Below are positions 50,078 through 59,959 of a stretch of DNA of 64,000 nt, in pieces. The translations under genes were made by a program, and so were the position numbers. The DNA comes from Bordetella avium (GTDB taxonomy: Bacteria; Pseudomonadota; Gammaproteobacteria; Burkholderiales; Burkholderiaceae_B): positions 1,240,001 through 1,304,000 of the forward strand of contig NZ_CP139969.1 in assembly GCF_034424645.1 (NCBI RefSeq), written 5' to 3'. Numbering within the stretch: the stretch's first letter is position 1; each line of letters begins with the position of its first letter. The notes under the pieces are model-generated. The model was not told where the DNA came from. It worked only from the letters and a program-made list of their open reading frames with translations, and did no database searches.

Positions 50078-51514
50078 TCAATTCTGGTGCGATGCAATGA
50101 TGGCGCCCAGCTTGCGCAAGGCTTGCGCCGCTTTTTCCGCGTCCGGCTCGGCGCAGGACAGGCGCAGATAATGGTCGTATCGACCGGAGTTCGAGAAAAT
50201 GGCCCCGGGTGCGACCCTGATGCCAGCGTTCAGGGCCTGCTCAAAGATGGCCATGCCTGAACTGCCTTCGGGCAGCTCTACCCATAGCAGCATGCCTCCT
50301 GGAGGCAAGCTCAAGCGGGTGCCAGCAGGAAATTCGCGGGCGATGCATTCCGCAGCATGCTGGCGCTGCCGTGTCAGTTGCGAACGCAGGCGCAGGAGGT
50401 GTCTGTCATAGGCTTTGGTTGCCATATAGCTGGCTGCGGCCACCTGGCCTGCTGCCTCATTAGGGCGGCTCTGGGCGTATTTCAGCATATCGATGCGGGC
50501 CTGCCAGCGGCCTCCCATCATCCAGCCTAGACGCATTCCCGGCGCCAGGGTTTTATGCAGGGACGAGCAGTAAATCACGCGGCCTTCGCGATCCCAATGT
50601 TTGATGGCGCGTTGCGGGCCGTTGTCGGCCAGCGCGCCATAGGTGTCATCTTCGATGAGGGCGATCTGATGCGCTGTGCACACTTGCAGCAGCCCTTGCT
50701 TGTCGGCATCCGGCATGACACATCCCAGCGGATTTTGCAGATTGGGCACAACCACAACGGCGCGGATGTCCGTTTGTCCGCGCAGCGCGAATTCCAAGGC
50801 TTCGACCGAAAGGCCGCGCTGCGGACTGGTAGGGATTTCCAGTGCGCGCAGCCCCAGGCTTTCGAGTATTTGCAGCAAGCCAAAATAGGCCGGTGATTCG
50901 ATCGCGATCGTATCGCCAGGCTGGGTGACGGCGCGCAGCGCCAGATTCAGTGCTTCGATACAGCCATGGGTCACGATGATGTCGCCGGCGGTTGCCCGGA
51001 TGCCGCAGTCCATCGCGCGGCGCGCCAGCACGGCGCGCAACGCTGGCGCGCCTTGCGGTGGCGGGGTGCGGGTCAGGATTTCCGGGTCCATGCGCAAACT
51101 GCGGCTCATGGCTTCGCGCAGGGCCTTATGCGGGAAGGCGGCCGGCTGGGCGGAGGCCAGCGCAAAATTGATGGCCAGAGGCGCTTGCTCGCACCGTGCA
51201 ATGAAATTGGACACGCGGGCATGAATGCCGACATAGCGAGCCGGGTCGGCCGCCGCACGCATATCGGGTTCCGTGGCGGGCGTCAGGTGCGTCGTGGACA
51301 GACGCCGGACAAAATAGCCGGAACGTGGGCGGGCCTCCACGAGGCCGTCGTCTTCCAGGCTGCGGCAGACTTGCAGGGCGGTGCCGAGACTGACCTGGTG
51401 TGTGCGCACTAGCGTGCGTACGGATGGCAGGCGCGTGGCGGGCGCCAGTGCGCCGGATCGGATGGCATCGCGATAGTAATCGGCGAGGCGTTGGTAAAGC
51501 GGCTGGGCGTGCAT
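50078..51514 (-). CDS. MocR-type regulator (GntR HTH fused to aminotransferase fold)
   Basis: 478 aa. GntR winged helix (LADYYRDAIRSGALAPATRL, PSVRTLVRTHQVSLGTALQV) then a class I aminotransferase-like domain with the PLP pocket: ITHGCIEALNLALRAVTQPG-like start, NLQNPLGCVMPDADKQ, LIEDDTYGALAD and the Lys in YCSSLHKTLAPGMRLGW. MocR proteins sense PLP or amino-compound ligands. Targets are usually next door; the divergent small gene at 51687 is one candidate. Confidence 0.88.
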   Translation of the reverse strand: MHAQPLYQRLADYYRDAIRSGALAPATRLPSVRTLVRTHQVSLGTALQVCRSLEDDGLVEARPRSGYFVRRLSTTHLTPATEPDMRAAADPARYVGIHARVSNFIARCEQAPLAINFALASAQPAAFPHKALREAMSRSLRMDPEILTRTPPPQGAPALRAVLARRAMDCGIRATAGDIIVTHGCIEALNLALRAVTQPGDTIAIESPAYFGLLQILESLGLRALEIPTSPQRGLSVEALEFALRGQTDIRAVVVVPNLQNPLGCVMPDADKQGLLQVCTAHQIALIEDDTYGALADNGPQRAIKHWDREGRVIYCSSLHKTLAPGMRLGWMMGGRWQARIDMLKYAQSRPNEAAGQVAAASYMATKAYDRHLLRLRSQLTRQRQHAAECIAREFPAGTRLSLPPGGMLLWVELPEGSSGMAIFEQALNAGIRVAPGAIFSNSGRYDHYLRLSCAEPDAEKAAQALRKLGAIIASHQN

Positions 51515-51686
51515 GGGGCGGATGATGCCGGGCAGCGTTCAAGCCGCACAGACACAGGCTATCGAGAAAAGCACCATAACAGAACGCGTCCAGGCCGTCT
51601 GTTGTGTCGCAAATCTCGGTGGCGTGTGACTGTTTTCCATTGCCCGGACCGCGCAAGCTGGCGTTATGTCTGATAAGGAGAGTGGC

Positions 51687-52075
<389 letters not shown>

Positions 52076-52083
52076 AATTTAAA

Positions 52084-52117
52084 AAACCCCCGGCTTCCAT
52101 GAAGCTGGGGGTTTTTG
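52084..52117 (+). terminator. Terminator of tRNA-fMet
   Basis: AACCCCCGGCTT/AAGCTGGGGGTT stem (one G-T pair), then TTTGTTTT. Confidence 0.9.
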
Positions 52118-52230
52118 TTTTCTGCGTCGGGTATTTTTTTGCCTTCAGCTCGGTATCGCTCGGTATTGGTTTGCGAGCCCGGTCCCTTGCGCTACCATTC
52201 CCCCACAAGCAGCCTAGAGGGGAGCAAAAG

Positions 52231-52569
52231 ATGGGAACGGCAAAATACGATCATCCCGGCTTTGTCGCGGATACCGGCGTGCAAGGCAGGTTCGTGATTG
52301 GTGTGTGGTGCCCGCATGGCTTTCCGGCCCACATTCATATCGGGCGTTTCAGGCCGGGGGCGCCGGCGGAACCCAATTTGCGCCTGCGCATTCCTGATGG
52401 GGTTTTTCAGTCCATCTCTGATGACATGGAAAAACTCTGTCGCCGAGCGTTGGGCCAGGCCATCGAAGAAAACCTCCTGATCGATGTGGATGGCGCCTAC
52501 CAGGAAACCCGCTTCCGTATCGACGCGGTCCCGTGGGCTGGGCCTCTGCAACCCTTGATTCCCGCTTGA
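52231..52569 (+). CDS. Hypothetical protein
   Basis: 112 aa from MGTAKYDHPGFVADTGVQGR with AGGGGAG upstream. FVIGVWCPHGFPAHIHIGRF and RIPDGVFQSISDDMEKLCRR suggest a beta-rich half and a helical half. No family recognised. Confidence 0.65.
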   Translation: MGTAKYDHPGFVADTGVQGRFVIGVWCPHGFPAHIHIGRFRPGAPAEPNLRLRIPDGVFQSISDDMEKLCRRALGQAIEENLLIDVDGAYQETRFRIDAVPWAGPLQPLIPA

Positions 52570-52707
52570 GTCCGCCTGCTGTCAGGCGTTTTTCCCGGCT
52601 GTCTCGCTTAAGACAAAGCTTCGGGGCTGGAGTATTCTGGCTGCGTCTGGCTTGCCCGGATTCAATTTGTGATCTGCTGTTCTTATCCGAAAACGAAGGA
52701 GATCCTC

Positions 52708-52839
52708 ATGAAACAGAAAGCCTTGATGGTTATTGTTTTGGCGTTGGCGGTGGTGTCTGCAGGTTGTAATACGATCGCTGGCGCCGGGAAGGATATTGAG
52801 CGGGGCGGCGAGGCGATTCAGGGTGCTGCCAAGAAATAA
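52708..52839 (+). CDS. Entericidin-like small lipoprotein
   Basis: 43 aa with AAGGAG before the ATG. Signal peptide (ALMVIVLALAVVSAGC) and lipobox SAGC give a mature NTIAGAGKDIERGGEAIQGA-AKK peptide, the entericidin A/B pattern: C-NT--G-GKDI--GG-AI. These are stress-linked outer-membrane lipopeptides; a role in a toxin/antidote pair is known for E. coli ecnAB, but only one member is seen here. Confidence 0.9.
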   Translation: MKQKALMVIVLALAVVSAGCNTIAGAGKDIERGGEAIQGAAKK

Positions 52840-52936
52840 GATTCAGGCAGGTCTGCGGCAAGGCGCACAGGCCTTGTCGCGCTAAAGCTGTTGCATAATC
52901 TTCGCTTCGATGTTTTTGCGACAGAGGGGCTGTGTC

Positions 52937-53365
52937 ATGCGCTTAGGACTGGGGGTGGCAGCTATCGCCATTGCGTTGAGCGGCTGCGCGAGCAAGGGCC
53001 TGATGGAGCCGGGTGCCCAGGGGGTTTCCCAGGAGTTTCTTGTTAATGCAGATCCGATGGCGGCATTCCGCCGTGCTAGCGAGTATGTGCGGGTCTGTCA
53101 TGAGGTTCGCGCTCATCCTTATCAGGTCGAATACGGCGGTAAGCGTGTCATCGGCCAACGCGGACTGCCGCACGAGGTGCTGGTTCATCAGCTTGGCGAA
53201 GAGGCTAAGATTCTTGAGCGCATTCAAGTCCAGGAGGCCGAGCGGGCCAGCCAGGCGCGCGTCAAGGTGATCGTATTGGGTGGCGGTGTGTGGGATGGTG
53301 CCGAGATCGCCGCGGCCAAGCAGTCTATCGAGTCGTCCACGCCGGTCTGCCGGGCGCTGGAGTAG
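52937..53365 (+). CDS. Small lipoprotein
   Basis: 142 aa from MRLGLGVAAIAIALSGC. Lipobox LSGC (mature Cys17), then soluble RRASEYVRVCHEVRAHPYQV and a helical part AKILERIQVQEAERASQARV. Nine codons earlier another ATG is open. Similar short lipoproteins occur in Bordetella; function unknown. Confidence 0.78.
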   Translation: MRLGLGVAAIAIALSGCASKGLMEPGAQGVSQEFLVNADPMAAFRRASEYVRVCHEVRAHPYQVEYGGKRVIGQRGLPHEVLVHQLGEEAKILERIQVQEAERASQARVKVIVLGGGVWDGAEIAAAKQSIESSTPVCRALE

Positions 53366-53374
53366 GGCGGGGCC

Positions 53375-53737
53375 ATGGTAAGTTGTGTCGAGAATGGCGC
53401 CGCTTTGCTGCTGGCGCCTGCTTTGCGCTGGCTGGCCTGGTTAAACAGTATGGCCAGCTTGTTGCTGGCGGCGTTCTCGCTGGGTATCGTGGGTGCCGAA
53501 GTGGCGCCAACTGATCTGTCCTGGCCTTTATCCTGTTTTTTGGCGGGTGTGCTGGCGGTTGCGTTGGCGTATCTGCTGTTTGCCGCCACTCAGGCGCTGC
53601 GCGGCAAGACTTGGTTGTTCTGGCCGGTGCTGGGGGTGGCGGTAGCGAGCTATGGGGTTGCCGTACTGGGTTTTGCTGCGGGCTGTTGGCTGACGCTTGG
53701 AGATGCATCTGCCATCCCGGACGGCGGCTGGTCTTGA
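53375..53737 (+). CDS. Four-helix membrane protein
   Basis: 120 aa, 9 nt after the lipoprotein gene. Three to four membrane helices (WLNSMASLLLAAFSLGIVGA, LSCFLAGVLAVALAYLLFAA, TWLFWPVLGVAVASYGVAVL). No ribosome site of note. Likely co-transcribed with the lipoprotein gene. Confidence 0.65.
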   Translation: MVSCVENGAALLLAPALRWLAWLNSMASLLLAAFSLGIVGAEVAPTDLSWPLSCFLAGVLAVALAYLLFAATQALRGKTWLFWPVLGVAVASYGVAVLGFAAGCWLTLGDASAIPDGGWS

Positions 53738-53821
53738 GCGTCGTTTTTGCGCAATCGGCTTTACTGTGGATGTTGGCTGGAATAATATGCGCAATGCGTA
53801 TATTTATTTAGGCTGCCCGCC

Positions 53822-55117
53822 ATGTCCATTTCCCAGCAAGCTTTTCTTCGAGACGCAATGCGTCGTCTCAATCTTACTCGCGACGTGTTCGCTGCCCGCA
53901 TCGGTGTCAAACGCCGCGCGCTTGATACCTGGTTGTTGCCAGAGGGTTCGCAAGAGTTTCGCGCGATGCCCGAGGTGGTCGAGCGTTTTGTCAGCGAAAT
54001 TGTGCAGAATCGCGATCTGCTGGAAAAATATACGCAAAGCGCACAGGCAGGTCCCTTGCGTGATCGAATTGCCTACAACGGTAAGCATCAACTGATCTCG
54101 GTCGATCAGTTCACACGTGAGTCCGTCGAAGAACTCTTCCGTGTTGCCGACATGATGCAGCCCATCGCACGGCGCCAGAAAGTGTCTCGTGTATTGGAAG
54201 GTGCGGTGTTGGGCAATCTTTTTTTCGAGGCCAGCACGCGCACGCGGGTGAGCTTCGGTTCGGCATTTTGCCGCCTGGGCGGCTCGGTGTGCGACACGAC
54301 GGGCTTTACGTTTTCGTCCATGGCAAAGGGCGAATCCATCTATGACACCAGCCGCGTGATGAGCGGCTATGTGGATGCGATGGTGGTTCGCCATCCCGAC
54401 AAGGGTTCAGTTGCCGAGTTTGCCGCAGCCACGAATATTCCTGTGGTCAATGGCGGCGACGGCCCGGGTGAACATCCCAGTCAGGCTTTGCTGGATCTCT
54501 ACACCATCCTGACGGAGTTCTCGCGTTTGGGCAAACTGCTCGATGGTGCGCATATCGCCATGGTGGGGGATCTGAAATACGGCCGAACCGTGCATTCGCT
54601 GATCAAGCTGTTGTCGCTCTACAAGGGTTTGCGTTTTACCCTGATCGCGCCGCCAGGGTTGGAGATGCCCGACTATGTGCTTGAGCAGGCTGCGCGCAAC
54701 GACAATACGATTGAGCAGAAGTCGTCTCTGGCCGATGGTCTGCCAGGCGCAGACGTGATTTACGCCACGCGGGTGCAGAAAGAGCGTTTTGCCAGTGAAG
54801 AGGCAAGCGAGGGCTATACCTCAGAGTTCCAGATCAACCGCGCCATGGTTGACCGCTATTGCGGGCCGGACACGATTGTGATGCATCCCTTGCCGCGCGA
54901 TAGCCGCCCTGGCGCTAATGATTTGAGCGTGGATCTCAATGATGACCCGCGCATGGCCATTTTCCGGCAGACGGACAATGGCATCCCCGTGCGCATGGCC
55001 ATCTTCGCCGTGTTGCTGGGGGTTGAGGGTCTGGTGCAGCATTCGATGAGGGACGTCACCTGGCGTCATCCATCGCACATCGGTCCTGATGACTCCGTGT
55101 TTCACGGTCTGGACTAA
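53822..55117 (+). CDS. pyrB: Aspartate carbamoyltransferase with N-terminal HTH extension
   Basis: 431 aa, about 110 more than E. coli PyrB. The first 75 residues look like a Cro-type HTH (AFLRDAMRRLNLTRDVFAAR, IGVKRRALDTWLLP). The catalytic body has the carbamoyl-phosphate loop FFEASTRTRVSF (near 135-145), GDGPGEHPSQALLDLYTI, VGDLKYGRTVHSLI and VMHPLPRDSR. It makes carbamoyl-aspartate in pyrimidine synthesis. The extension is known in Bordetella-type enzymes; whether it binds DNA is unproven. Confidence 0.95.
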   Translation: MSISQQAFLRDAMRRLNLTRDVFAARIGVKRRALDTWLLPEGSQEFRAMPEVVERFVSEIVQNRDLLEKYTQSAQAGPLRDRIAYNGKHQLISVDQFTRESVEELFRVADMMQPIARRQKVSRVLEGAVLGNLFFEASTRTRVSFGSAFCRLGGSVCDTTGFTFSSMAKGESIYDTSRVMSGYVDAMVVRHPDKGSVAEFAAATNIPVVNGGDGPGEHPSQALLDLYTILTEFSRLGKLLDGAHIAMVGDLKYGRTVHSLIKLLSLYKGLRFTLIAPPGLEMPDYVLEQAARNDNTIEQKSSLADGLPGADVIYATRVQKERFASEEASEGYTSEFQINRAMVDRYCGPDTIVMHPLPRDSRPGANDLSVDLNDDPRMAIFRQTDNGIPVRMAIFAVLLGVEGLVQHSMRDVTWRHPSHIGPDDSVFHGLD

Positions 55118-55162
55118 TCGCTACGCTTGAACCAGCGCCGGCGGCGCTGGTTCTTGAAAAGG

Positions 55163-56065
55163 TCAGCCCCGCTTTTCACCACCCAAGGCTTCGACCAGGT
55201 CGGCCAGCATCTTGGCCAGTTCGCCTGTCATGAGGGCCATGTCGGAGTCAAACTTTTCGTCCTCATTGCCGGCGATGTGGTTGTCGGGGTTTTCTTTGAG
55301 GACGTCCAGTGGGGCGACGCGCTTGATGTCCAGGGATTCGGTCAGCACGAAAGACACGCGATCGGCCCAGGTCATGGCGAGGCGCGTGCATTGCTTGCCA
55401 GACTGAATATGGCGGCGCACGTCATCGGCATCGATGCTGTGCTTGACGTAGCGGATCGCTGCACGGCTTTCGCCAGAGGCGCGCAATTCCGTATCTTGAT
55501 CAATGGAGAAATTCGCCGGAGCTTCATCGTTGGCCAGCCAGCCTGTCATGGCTGCGGCAGGCGATTGCGCCACGTAGAGGTTCTCTAGGGGAAGCGGGTC
55601 TACTGTTTTGACCAGCATGCCTATGACTTCGTCAGCTTTGGCCGAGGCAGCGGCGTCGATGACCAGCCAATGGTTGCGGGTATCGATCCAGACGCGCGTG
55701 TCGCGATAGACGCTGAAGGCCCTAGGCAGGAGCTCTTCGGTGACGCGCTCCTTGATTTCTTTCATCTGTTTGCGGCCGGGCTTGTAGCCCTGCTGCTCTT
55801 CGATTTCCTGGGCGCGGGCGCGTGCAACCTGGTTGACGACCGTGGTCGGCAGCAGTTTCTTCTCGGCTCGCAGAGACAGCAGGATCTGGCCGTTGAGGCT
55901 GTGCGCCAGACTGGCGTTCTCACATGGCGAGATCCAGCCCAGGCTCTGCATTTCGAGGTTGTTGCCGTTTTGATAGGCGTGCCGCGCAAGGCTTTCTTCA
56001 AGCTGTTCGCCGGTCAGCGTCCAGGGAGCGGACAGTCGATAGATCTTGAGATTCTTGAACCACAT
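55163..56065 (-). CDS. rdgC: Recombination-associated protein RdgC
   Basis: 300 aa from [20 protein letters not shown], the normal size. [45 protein letters not shown] and [20 protein letters not shown] follow the family. RdgC forms a ring on dsDNA and restrains RecA. It shares a neighbourhood with recA here. An upstream ATG adding four residues is open but less typical. Confidence 0.95.
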   Translation of the reverse strand: MWFKNLKIYRLSAPWTLTGEQLEESLARHAYQNGNNLEMQSLGWISPCENASLAHSLNGQILLSLRAEKKLLPTTVVNQVARARAQEIEEQQGYKPGRKQMKEIKERVTEELLPRAFSVYRDTRVWIDTRNHWLVIDAAASAKADEVIGMLVKTVDPLPLENLYVAQSPAAAMTGWLANDEAPANFSIDQDTELRASGESRAAIRYVKHSIDADDVRRHIQSGKQCTRLAMTWADRVSFVLTESLDIKRVAPLDVLKENPDNHIAGNEDEKFDSDMALMTGELAKMLADLVEALGGEKRG

Positions 56066-56520
56066 GGCGTCGGGCAAAAGCGTAGATTCTATACGAGGGT
56101 AGGGACGACCGCATTGAATAATCCACGCATAGTGCGCAGAGGGGCTGTCATTCTGACTTGTTCAAGCGGGGGAAGAGGGGTAAGGCTGCGCGAGCTCAGA
56201 AAAAGACGGCCCGGCATAGGCCGGGCCGATACGGTGCACACAATAGCGCGTCAAAAAATGCTCGCGGGGAACGCGCTATCGGTGTCAAATTGCTGGCCCT
56301 GCGACCTACGTCCAGGGGATCGTTTGTCCGTGGGTGTCGTGCAAGACCGCTATCTGATTGCTCAGTCTAATAGGGTTGGTCTGACAGTGTCCTGAAAGGG
56401 GGGCTGTGGCGGCATGATTTGAGACCGTGGCGCGGGCCTGTATGTCTTGGTGAGCAGCCGCTTGCAACGCCGGCAGGCCTGTTCAATGAGTCCACGCTCT
56501 GGCTTTGGCGCAAGCTGGCC
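56066..56520. other. Intergenic region with a second minus-strand terminator
   Basis: No credible gene. At 56207-56228 a 9-bp stem CGGCCCGGC/GCCGGGCCG, followed on the minus strand by TCTTTTTCT, has terminator form. It is well past the transporter terminator, so something short might be transcribed between them; the rdgC promoter must lie left of it. GC-rich simple stretches otherwise. Confidence 0.4.
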
Positions 56521-56545
56521 AAAAAAAAAGCTCCCTAAGGAGCTT
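56521..56545 (-). terminator. Terminator of the transporter gene
   Basis: Minus strand AAGCTCC-TTAG-GGAGCTT followed by TTTTTTT, 47 nt past the stop. Confidence 0.88.
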
Positions 56546-56591
56546 GAAAGAGCCGGATTGGCGCAGCGGTCCAACCCGGCGGGGATGGGGC

Positions 56592-58262
56592 TTACGCGTT
56601 GATGTCGTTGTCTTTGGTTTCGCGTACAAACAGGGCGCCGATGACGAGCGTCATGACGGCGATGATGATGGGGTACCACAGGCCATCGTAGATGTTGCCG
56701 GTCGCCGCGACCACGGCAAAGGCGACAGGGGGCAAGAAGCCGCCGAACCAGCCGTTGCCGATGTGGTACGGCAAACTCATGGACGTGTAACGGATGCGGG
56801 TCGGAAACATTTCGACCAGCATGGCGGCAATGGGGCCGTACACCATCGTCACGTAGAGCACCAGGATGGTCAGCAGTACGACGACCATCACATTGTTGGT
56901 TTGTGCCGGGTCAGCTTTGGCGGGATAGCCGTGAGCGCGGATCGCGGTGGTGAGCGCTTTGTCCAATTCGGCGGCCTTGGCTTTGAATTCGGCCGGGCTC
57001 AGTGCCTTACCGTCAAACGACGAGAACTCGTCATTGCCTATCTTGACCGTGGCCACGGAGCCGGGGGCTGCCTTTTGGTTTTCATAGTTCACCGAGTTGC
57101 GGGCCATGAAGGACTTGACCACGTCGCAAGAGCTGGTGAACGAAGAGGTGCCAACGGGATTGAACTGGAAGGAGCAGGTGGCCGGGTCCGCAATCACCGT
57201 GACCGGGGCAGAGGCCTGGGCCTGGGCAAGGGCCGGGTTGGCATAGTTGGTGATCGCCTTGAAGATAGGGAAGTAGGTCAGAGCGGCAATCAGGCAACCG
57301 GCCAGAATGATGGGTTTGCGGCCGACCCGGTCAGATAGCGCGCCGAAGATCACAAAGAAAGGCGTGGCGATCAGCAACGCGAGCGCAATCATGATGTTGG
57401 CCGTGTTCGGATCGACCTTCAGCGTTTGGGTGAGGAAGAACAGGGCGTAGAACTGCCCGGTGTACCACACCACGGCCTGGCCGGCAGTCAGGCCCAGCAG
57501 CGCGAGCAACACCACCTTGAGGTTGCGCCATTGGCCGAATGATTCGGCGATCGGCGCCTTGGAGCCTTTCCCTTCTTCTTTCATGCGCTGGAAGGTCGGC
57601 GACTCGTTCAACTGCATCCGAATCCAGACCGAGATGCCCAAGAGCACGACCGAGATCAGGAAGGGGATACGCCAGCCCCAGTCTCGGAAGGCTTCTTCGC
57701 CGATGTAGTTGCGCACGCCGAGAATGACCAGCAGTGACAGAAACAGGCCGAGCGTCGCCGTGGTTTGAATCCAGCTAGTGTAGAAGCCGCGTCGGCCATG
57801 GGGGGCGTGTTCAGCCACGTAGGTTGCCGCCCCACCGTACTCGCCCCCGAGCGCCAGACCTTGCAGCAGGCGCAGCACAATCAGAATGGCGGGTGCCGCA
57901 ATGCCGATCGTGCTGTAGCTGGGCAGAACGCCGACCAGAAAGGTCGACAGACCCATTAGGACAATAGTCACCAGGAAGGTGTATTTGCGGCCTACCAGGT
58001 CGCCAAGACGGCCAAACACCAGGGCGCCGAACGGGCGCACGGCGAAACCCGCAGCAAAGGCCAACAGCGCGAAGATGAAGGCCGCTGTGGGATTCACGCC
58101 CGAGAAAAAGTGCTGCGCGATGATGGCGGCCAGCGAGCCGTATAGATAGAAGTCATACCATTCAAAGACGGTCCCCAACGACGAGGCGAAAATCACCCGA
58201 CGTTCGTCCTTGGTCATGGGCCTGGGCTCCGTCTTGGGGCCTGACACGGTTGTTGTACTCAT
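56592..58262 (-). CDS. MHS-family major facilitator transporter
   Basis: 556 aa. Inner-membrane proton symporter of metabolite:H+ type, seen in FASSLGTVFEWYDFYLYGSL, RPFGALVFGRLGDLVGRKYT, LALGGEYGGAATYVAEHAP and MVEMFPTRIRYTSMSLPYHI. Between helices 8 and 9 an insert of about 110 residues with two Cys (ATCSFQFNP, SSCDVVKSF) would face the periplasm; family members without it are near 430 aa. Substrate cannot be named; relatives move dicarboxylates, shikimate or osmolytes. A two-component system lies upstream. Confidence 0.9.
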   Translation of the reverse strand: MSTTTVSGPKTEPRPMTKDERRVIFASSLGTVFEWYDFYLYGSLAAIIAQHFFSGVNPTAAFIFALLAFAAGFAVRPFGALVFGRLGDLVGRKYTFLVTIVLMGLSTFLVGVLPSYSTIGIAAPAILIVLRLLQGLALGGEYGGAATYVAEHAPHGRRGFYTSWIQTTATLGLFLSLLVILGVRNYIGEEAFRDWGWRIPFLISVVLLGISVWIRMQLNESPTFQRMKEEGKGSKAPIAESFGQWRNLKVVLLALLGLTAGQAVVWYTGQFYALFFLTQTLKVDPNTANIMIALALLIATPFFVIFGALSDRVGRKPIILAGCLIAALTYFPIFKAITNYANPALAQAQASAPVTVIADPATCSFQFNPVGTSSFTSSCDVVKSFMARNSVNYENQKAAPGSVATVKIGNDEFSSFDGKALSPAEFKAKAAELDKALTTAIRAHGYPAKADPAQTNNVMVVVLLTILVLYVTMVYGPIAAMLVEMFPTRIRYTSMSLPYHIGNGWFGGFLPPVAFAVVAATGNIYDGLWYPIIIAVMTLVIGALFVRETKDNDINA

Positions 58263-58441
58263 GATGTCTCCTCGTTATCGGCCGGTGGTGTTCCACCGTG
58301 CTCGGTACCCTGGGCTTATGGCGGCGCAGGGCATGACTGCCAAAGTAAGGAGCGAGACTGACGGGGTTCTGACGTAACCCTTACCTGAACCTTAATTATG
58401 TAACTTAATGCATCACTCGCTTGGGAGCTTGCGGGCATTCC

Positions 58442-59959
58442 CTAGGTCAGGGTTTCGGGCTCATCGGCAGGATAGGTGCCGTAATAGTTGAAGGTGACGA
58501 CGATACGCGTGCCGGGAAGGTCGGAGTGCCGGCTGGGGTGAGATTCGATGTGTACGCCGGCACGGTGTTTCTGCGCAATTTCGCGCACGATGGCCAAGCC
58601 CAGCCCACTGCCATCCGACAGGGTGCCTAGCACGCGGTAGAAGCGGTCAAAGACGCGCTCGCGTTCTTCGGGGGGGATGCCGGGGCCACTGTCCTCGACT
58701 TCCAGCACGGCGTGCTCGGCCGTTTGGCGCACACGTACTGTGATATGGCCACCGCTAGGGGTGTAACGCAGCGCGTTATCGACAAGATTGTTGATCATTT
58801 CACCCAGCAGAATCGGATTGCCCATGATTTCCACGGGAGCGTCGCACCCTTCAAAACCAAGGTCTGCATTCAGCGACAACGCCTGGGGAACCCAGTTCAT
58901 GGTCTGTTCCGAGGCGATGGCATTGATATCCACTGGCGCCAGTCCGGTGGCGTCCGGCGTTTCTGCTCGAGCGAGTAGCAGTAACTGATTGACCAGGCGG
59001 GTGGCGCGTTCCGAACTCGCGACAAGCTGCCTCAAGCTGGATTGCATTTCATCGGGACTGGCGTCGCGCAGCGCCAGTTCGGCCTGAGTGCGTAGCCCGG
59101 CCAGCGGTGTCTTTAGCTGGTGCGCCGCATCGGCGACAAAGCGTCGCTGCGCTTCGACGTTGGCCGAAAGTCGGTTCAACAGTTCATTCATGGCGCCGAC
59201 CAGAGGCGCGATTTCGGAAGGGGCGGCGCGCTCGTCGATGGGGGATAAATCGTCTGGTCGCCGCGCCCGCAGTCGCTGTTGCAGGGCATTCAGCGGCGCG
59301 ACGCCGCGCGACAGGCCGAACCATACCAGCAGTACGGCCACCGGCAGCACCACGAATTGAGGAATGATCACGCCCTTGATGATGTCGTTGGCCAGTTGCG
59401 CGCGTTTCTCGCTGGTCTCGGCCACGATCAGCAGCGGCGGCTGGCTGCCGGGCAGGTGCAGATCGACCCAGGTGTAGGCCATCCGGACGTTGAATCCGCG
59501 CAAGGTATCGTCGGCATACCGCACTTGCCCTGGGCGGGCTTGGCCGGCCAGGGGCGGCAAGGGCAGGGCACGGTCGCCGCCTAGGTACTCGCCATGGCTG
59601 CCCAGCACCAGCCAGAACACGCTATCGGTTTCATCCGCACGCAAGAGCTCGCGCGCGGCGCGGCTCATGTGGAGAGCGGCTCTGCCATTCTCGGCCTGCA
59701 CTTGGCTGGCGATGAGGCTTAAATTATTGGCCAGCGCACGATCGTAAGGAACGTTGGCGATGTTTTGCGCCACCACATAGGTGATGGCCACGCTCATGGG
59801 CCACAGGAGAAACAGCGGCGCCAGCATCCAGTCCAGGATTTCGCCCAGCAATGAGCGTTGCGGCTGCGCGAAACTCGGTCCCTGGGCGTTTTCGCGCAGC
59901 GCCTGGAGTGCGGCTTCGTCGATGGCCGGATCAGCTGGCGAGGGGGTAGGTGGCGGCAC
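58442..59959 (-). CDS. Sensor histidine kinase (TctE/QseC-like)
   Basis: 505 aa if read from the GTG at 59959, overlapping the regulator by 29 nt. Two membrane helices bracket a periplasmic domain (2CSK-type); HAMP; HisKA with the phospho-His in FVADAAHQLKTPLAGLRTQA; HATPase with MINNLVDNALRYTPSGGHIT, DSGPGIPPEER and GSGLGLAIVREI. It autophosphorylates and feeds the OmpR-type regulator. The neighbouring transporter suggests carboxylate sensing, which is inference. Confidence 0.9.
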   Translation of the reverse strand: MPPPTPSPADPAIDEAALQALRENAQGPSFAQPQRSLLGEILDWMLAPLFLLWPMSVAITYVVAQNIANVPYDRALANNLSLIASQVQAENGRAALHMSRAARELLRADETDSVFWLVLGSHGEYLGGDRALPLPPLAGQARPGQVRYADDTLRGFNVRMAYTWVDLHLPGSQPPLLIVAETSEKRAQLANDIIKGVIIPQFVVLPVAVLLVWFGLSRGVAPLNALQQRLRARRPDDLSPIDERAAPSEIAPLVGAMNELLNRLSANVEAQRRFVADAAHQLKTPLAGLRTQAELALRDASPDEMQSSLRQLVASSERATRLVNQLLLLARAETPDATGLAPVDINAIASEQTMNWVPQALSLNADLGFEGCDAPVEIMGNPILLGEMINNLVDNALRYTPSGGHITVRVRQTAEHAVLEVEDSGPGIPPEERERVFDRFYRVLGTLSDGSGLGLAIVREIAQKHRAGVHIESHPSRHSDLPGTRIVVTFNYYGTYPADEPETLT

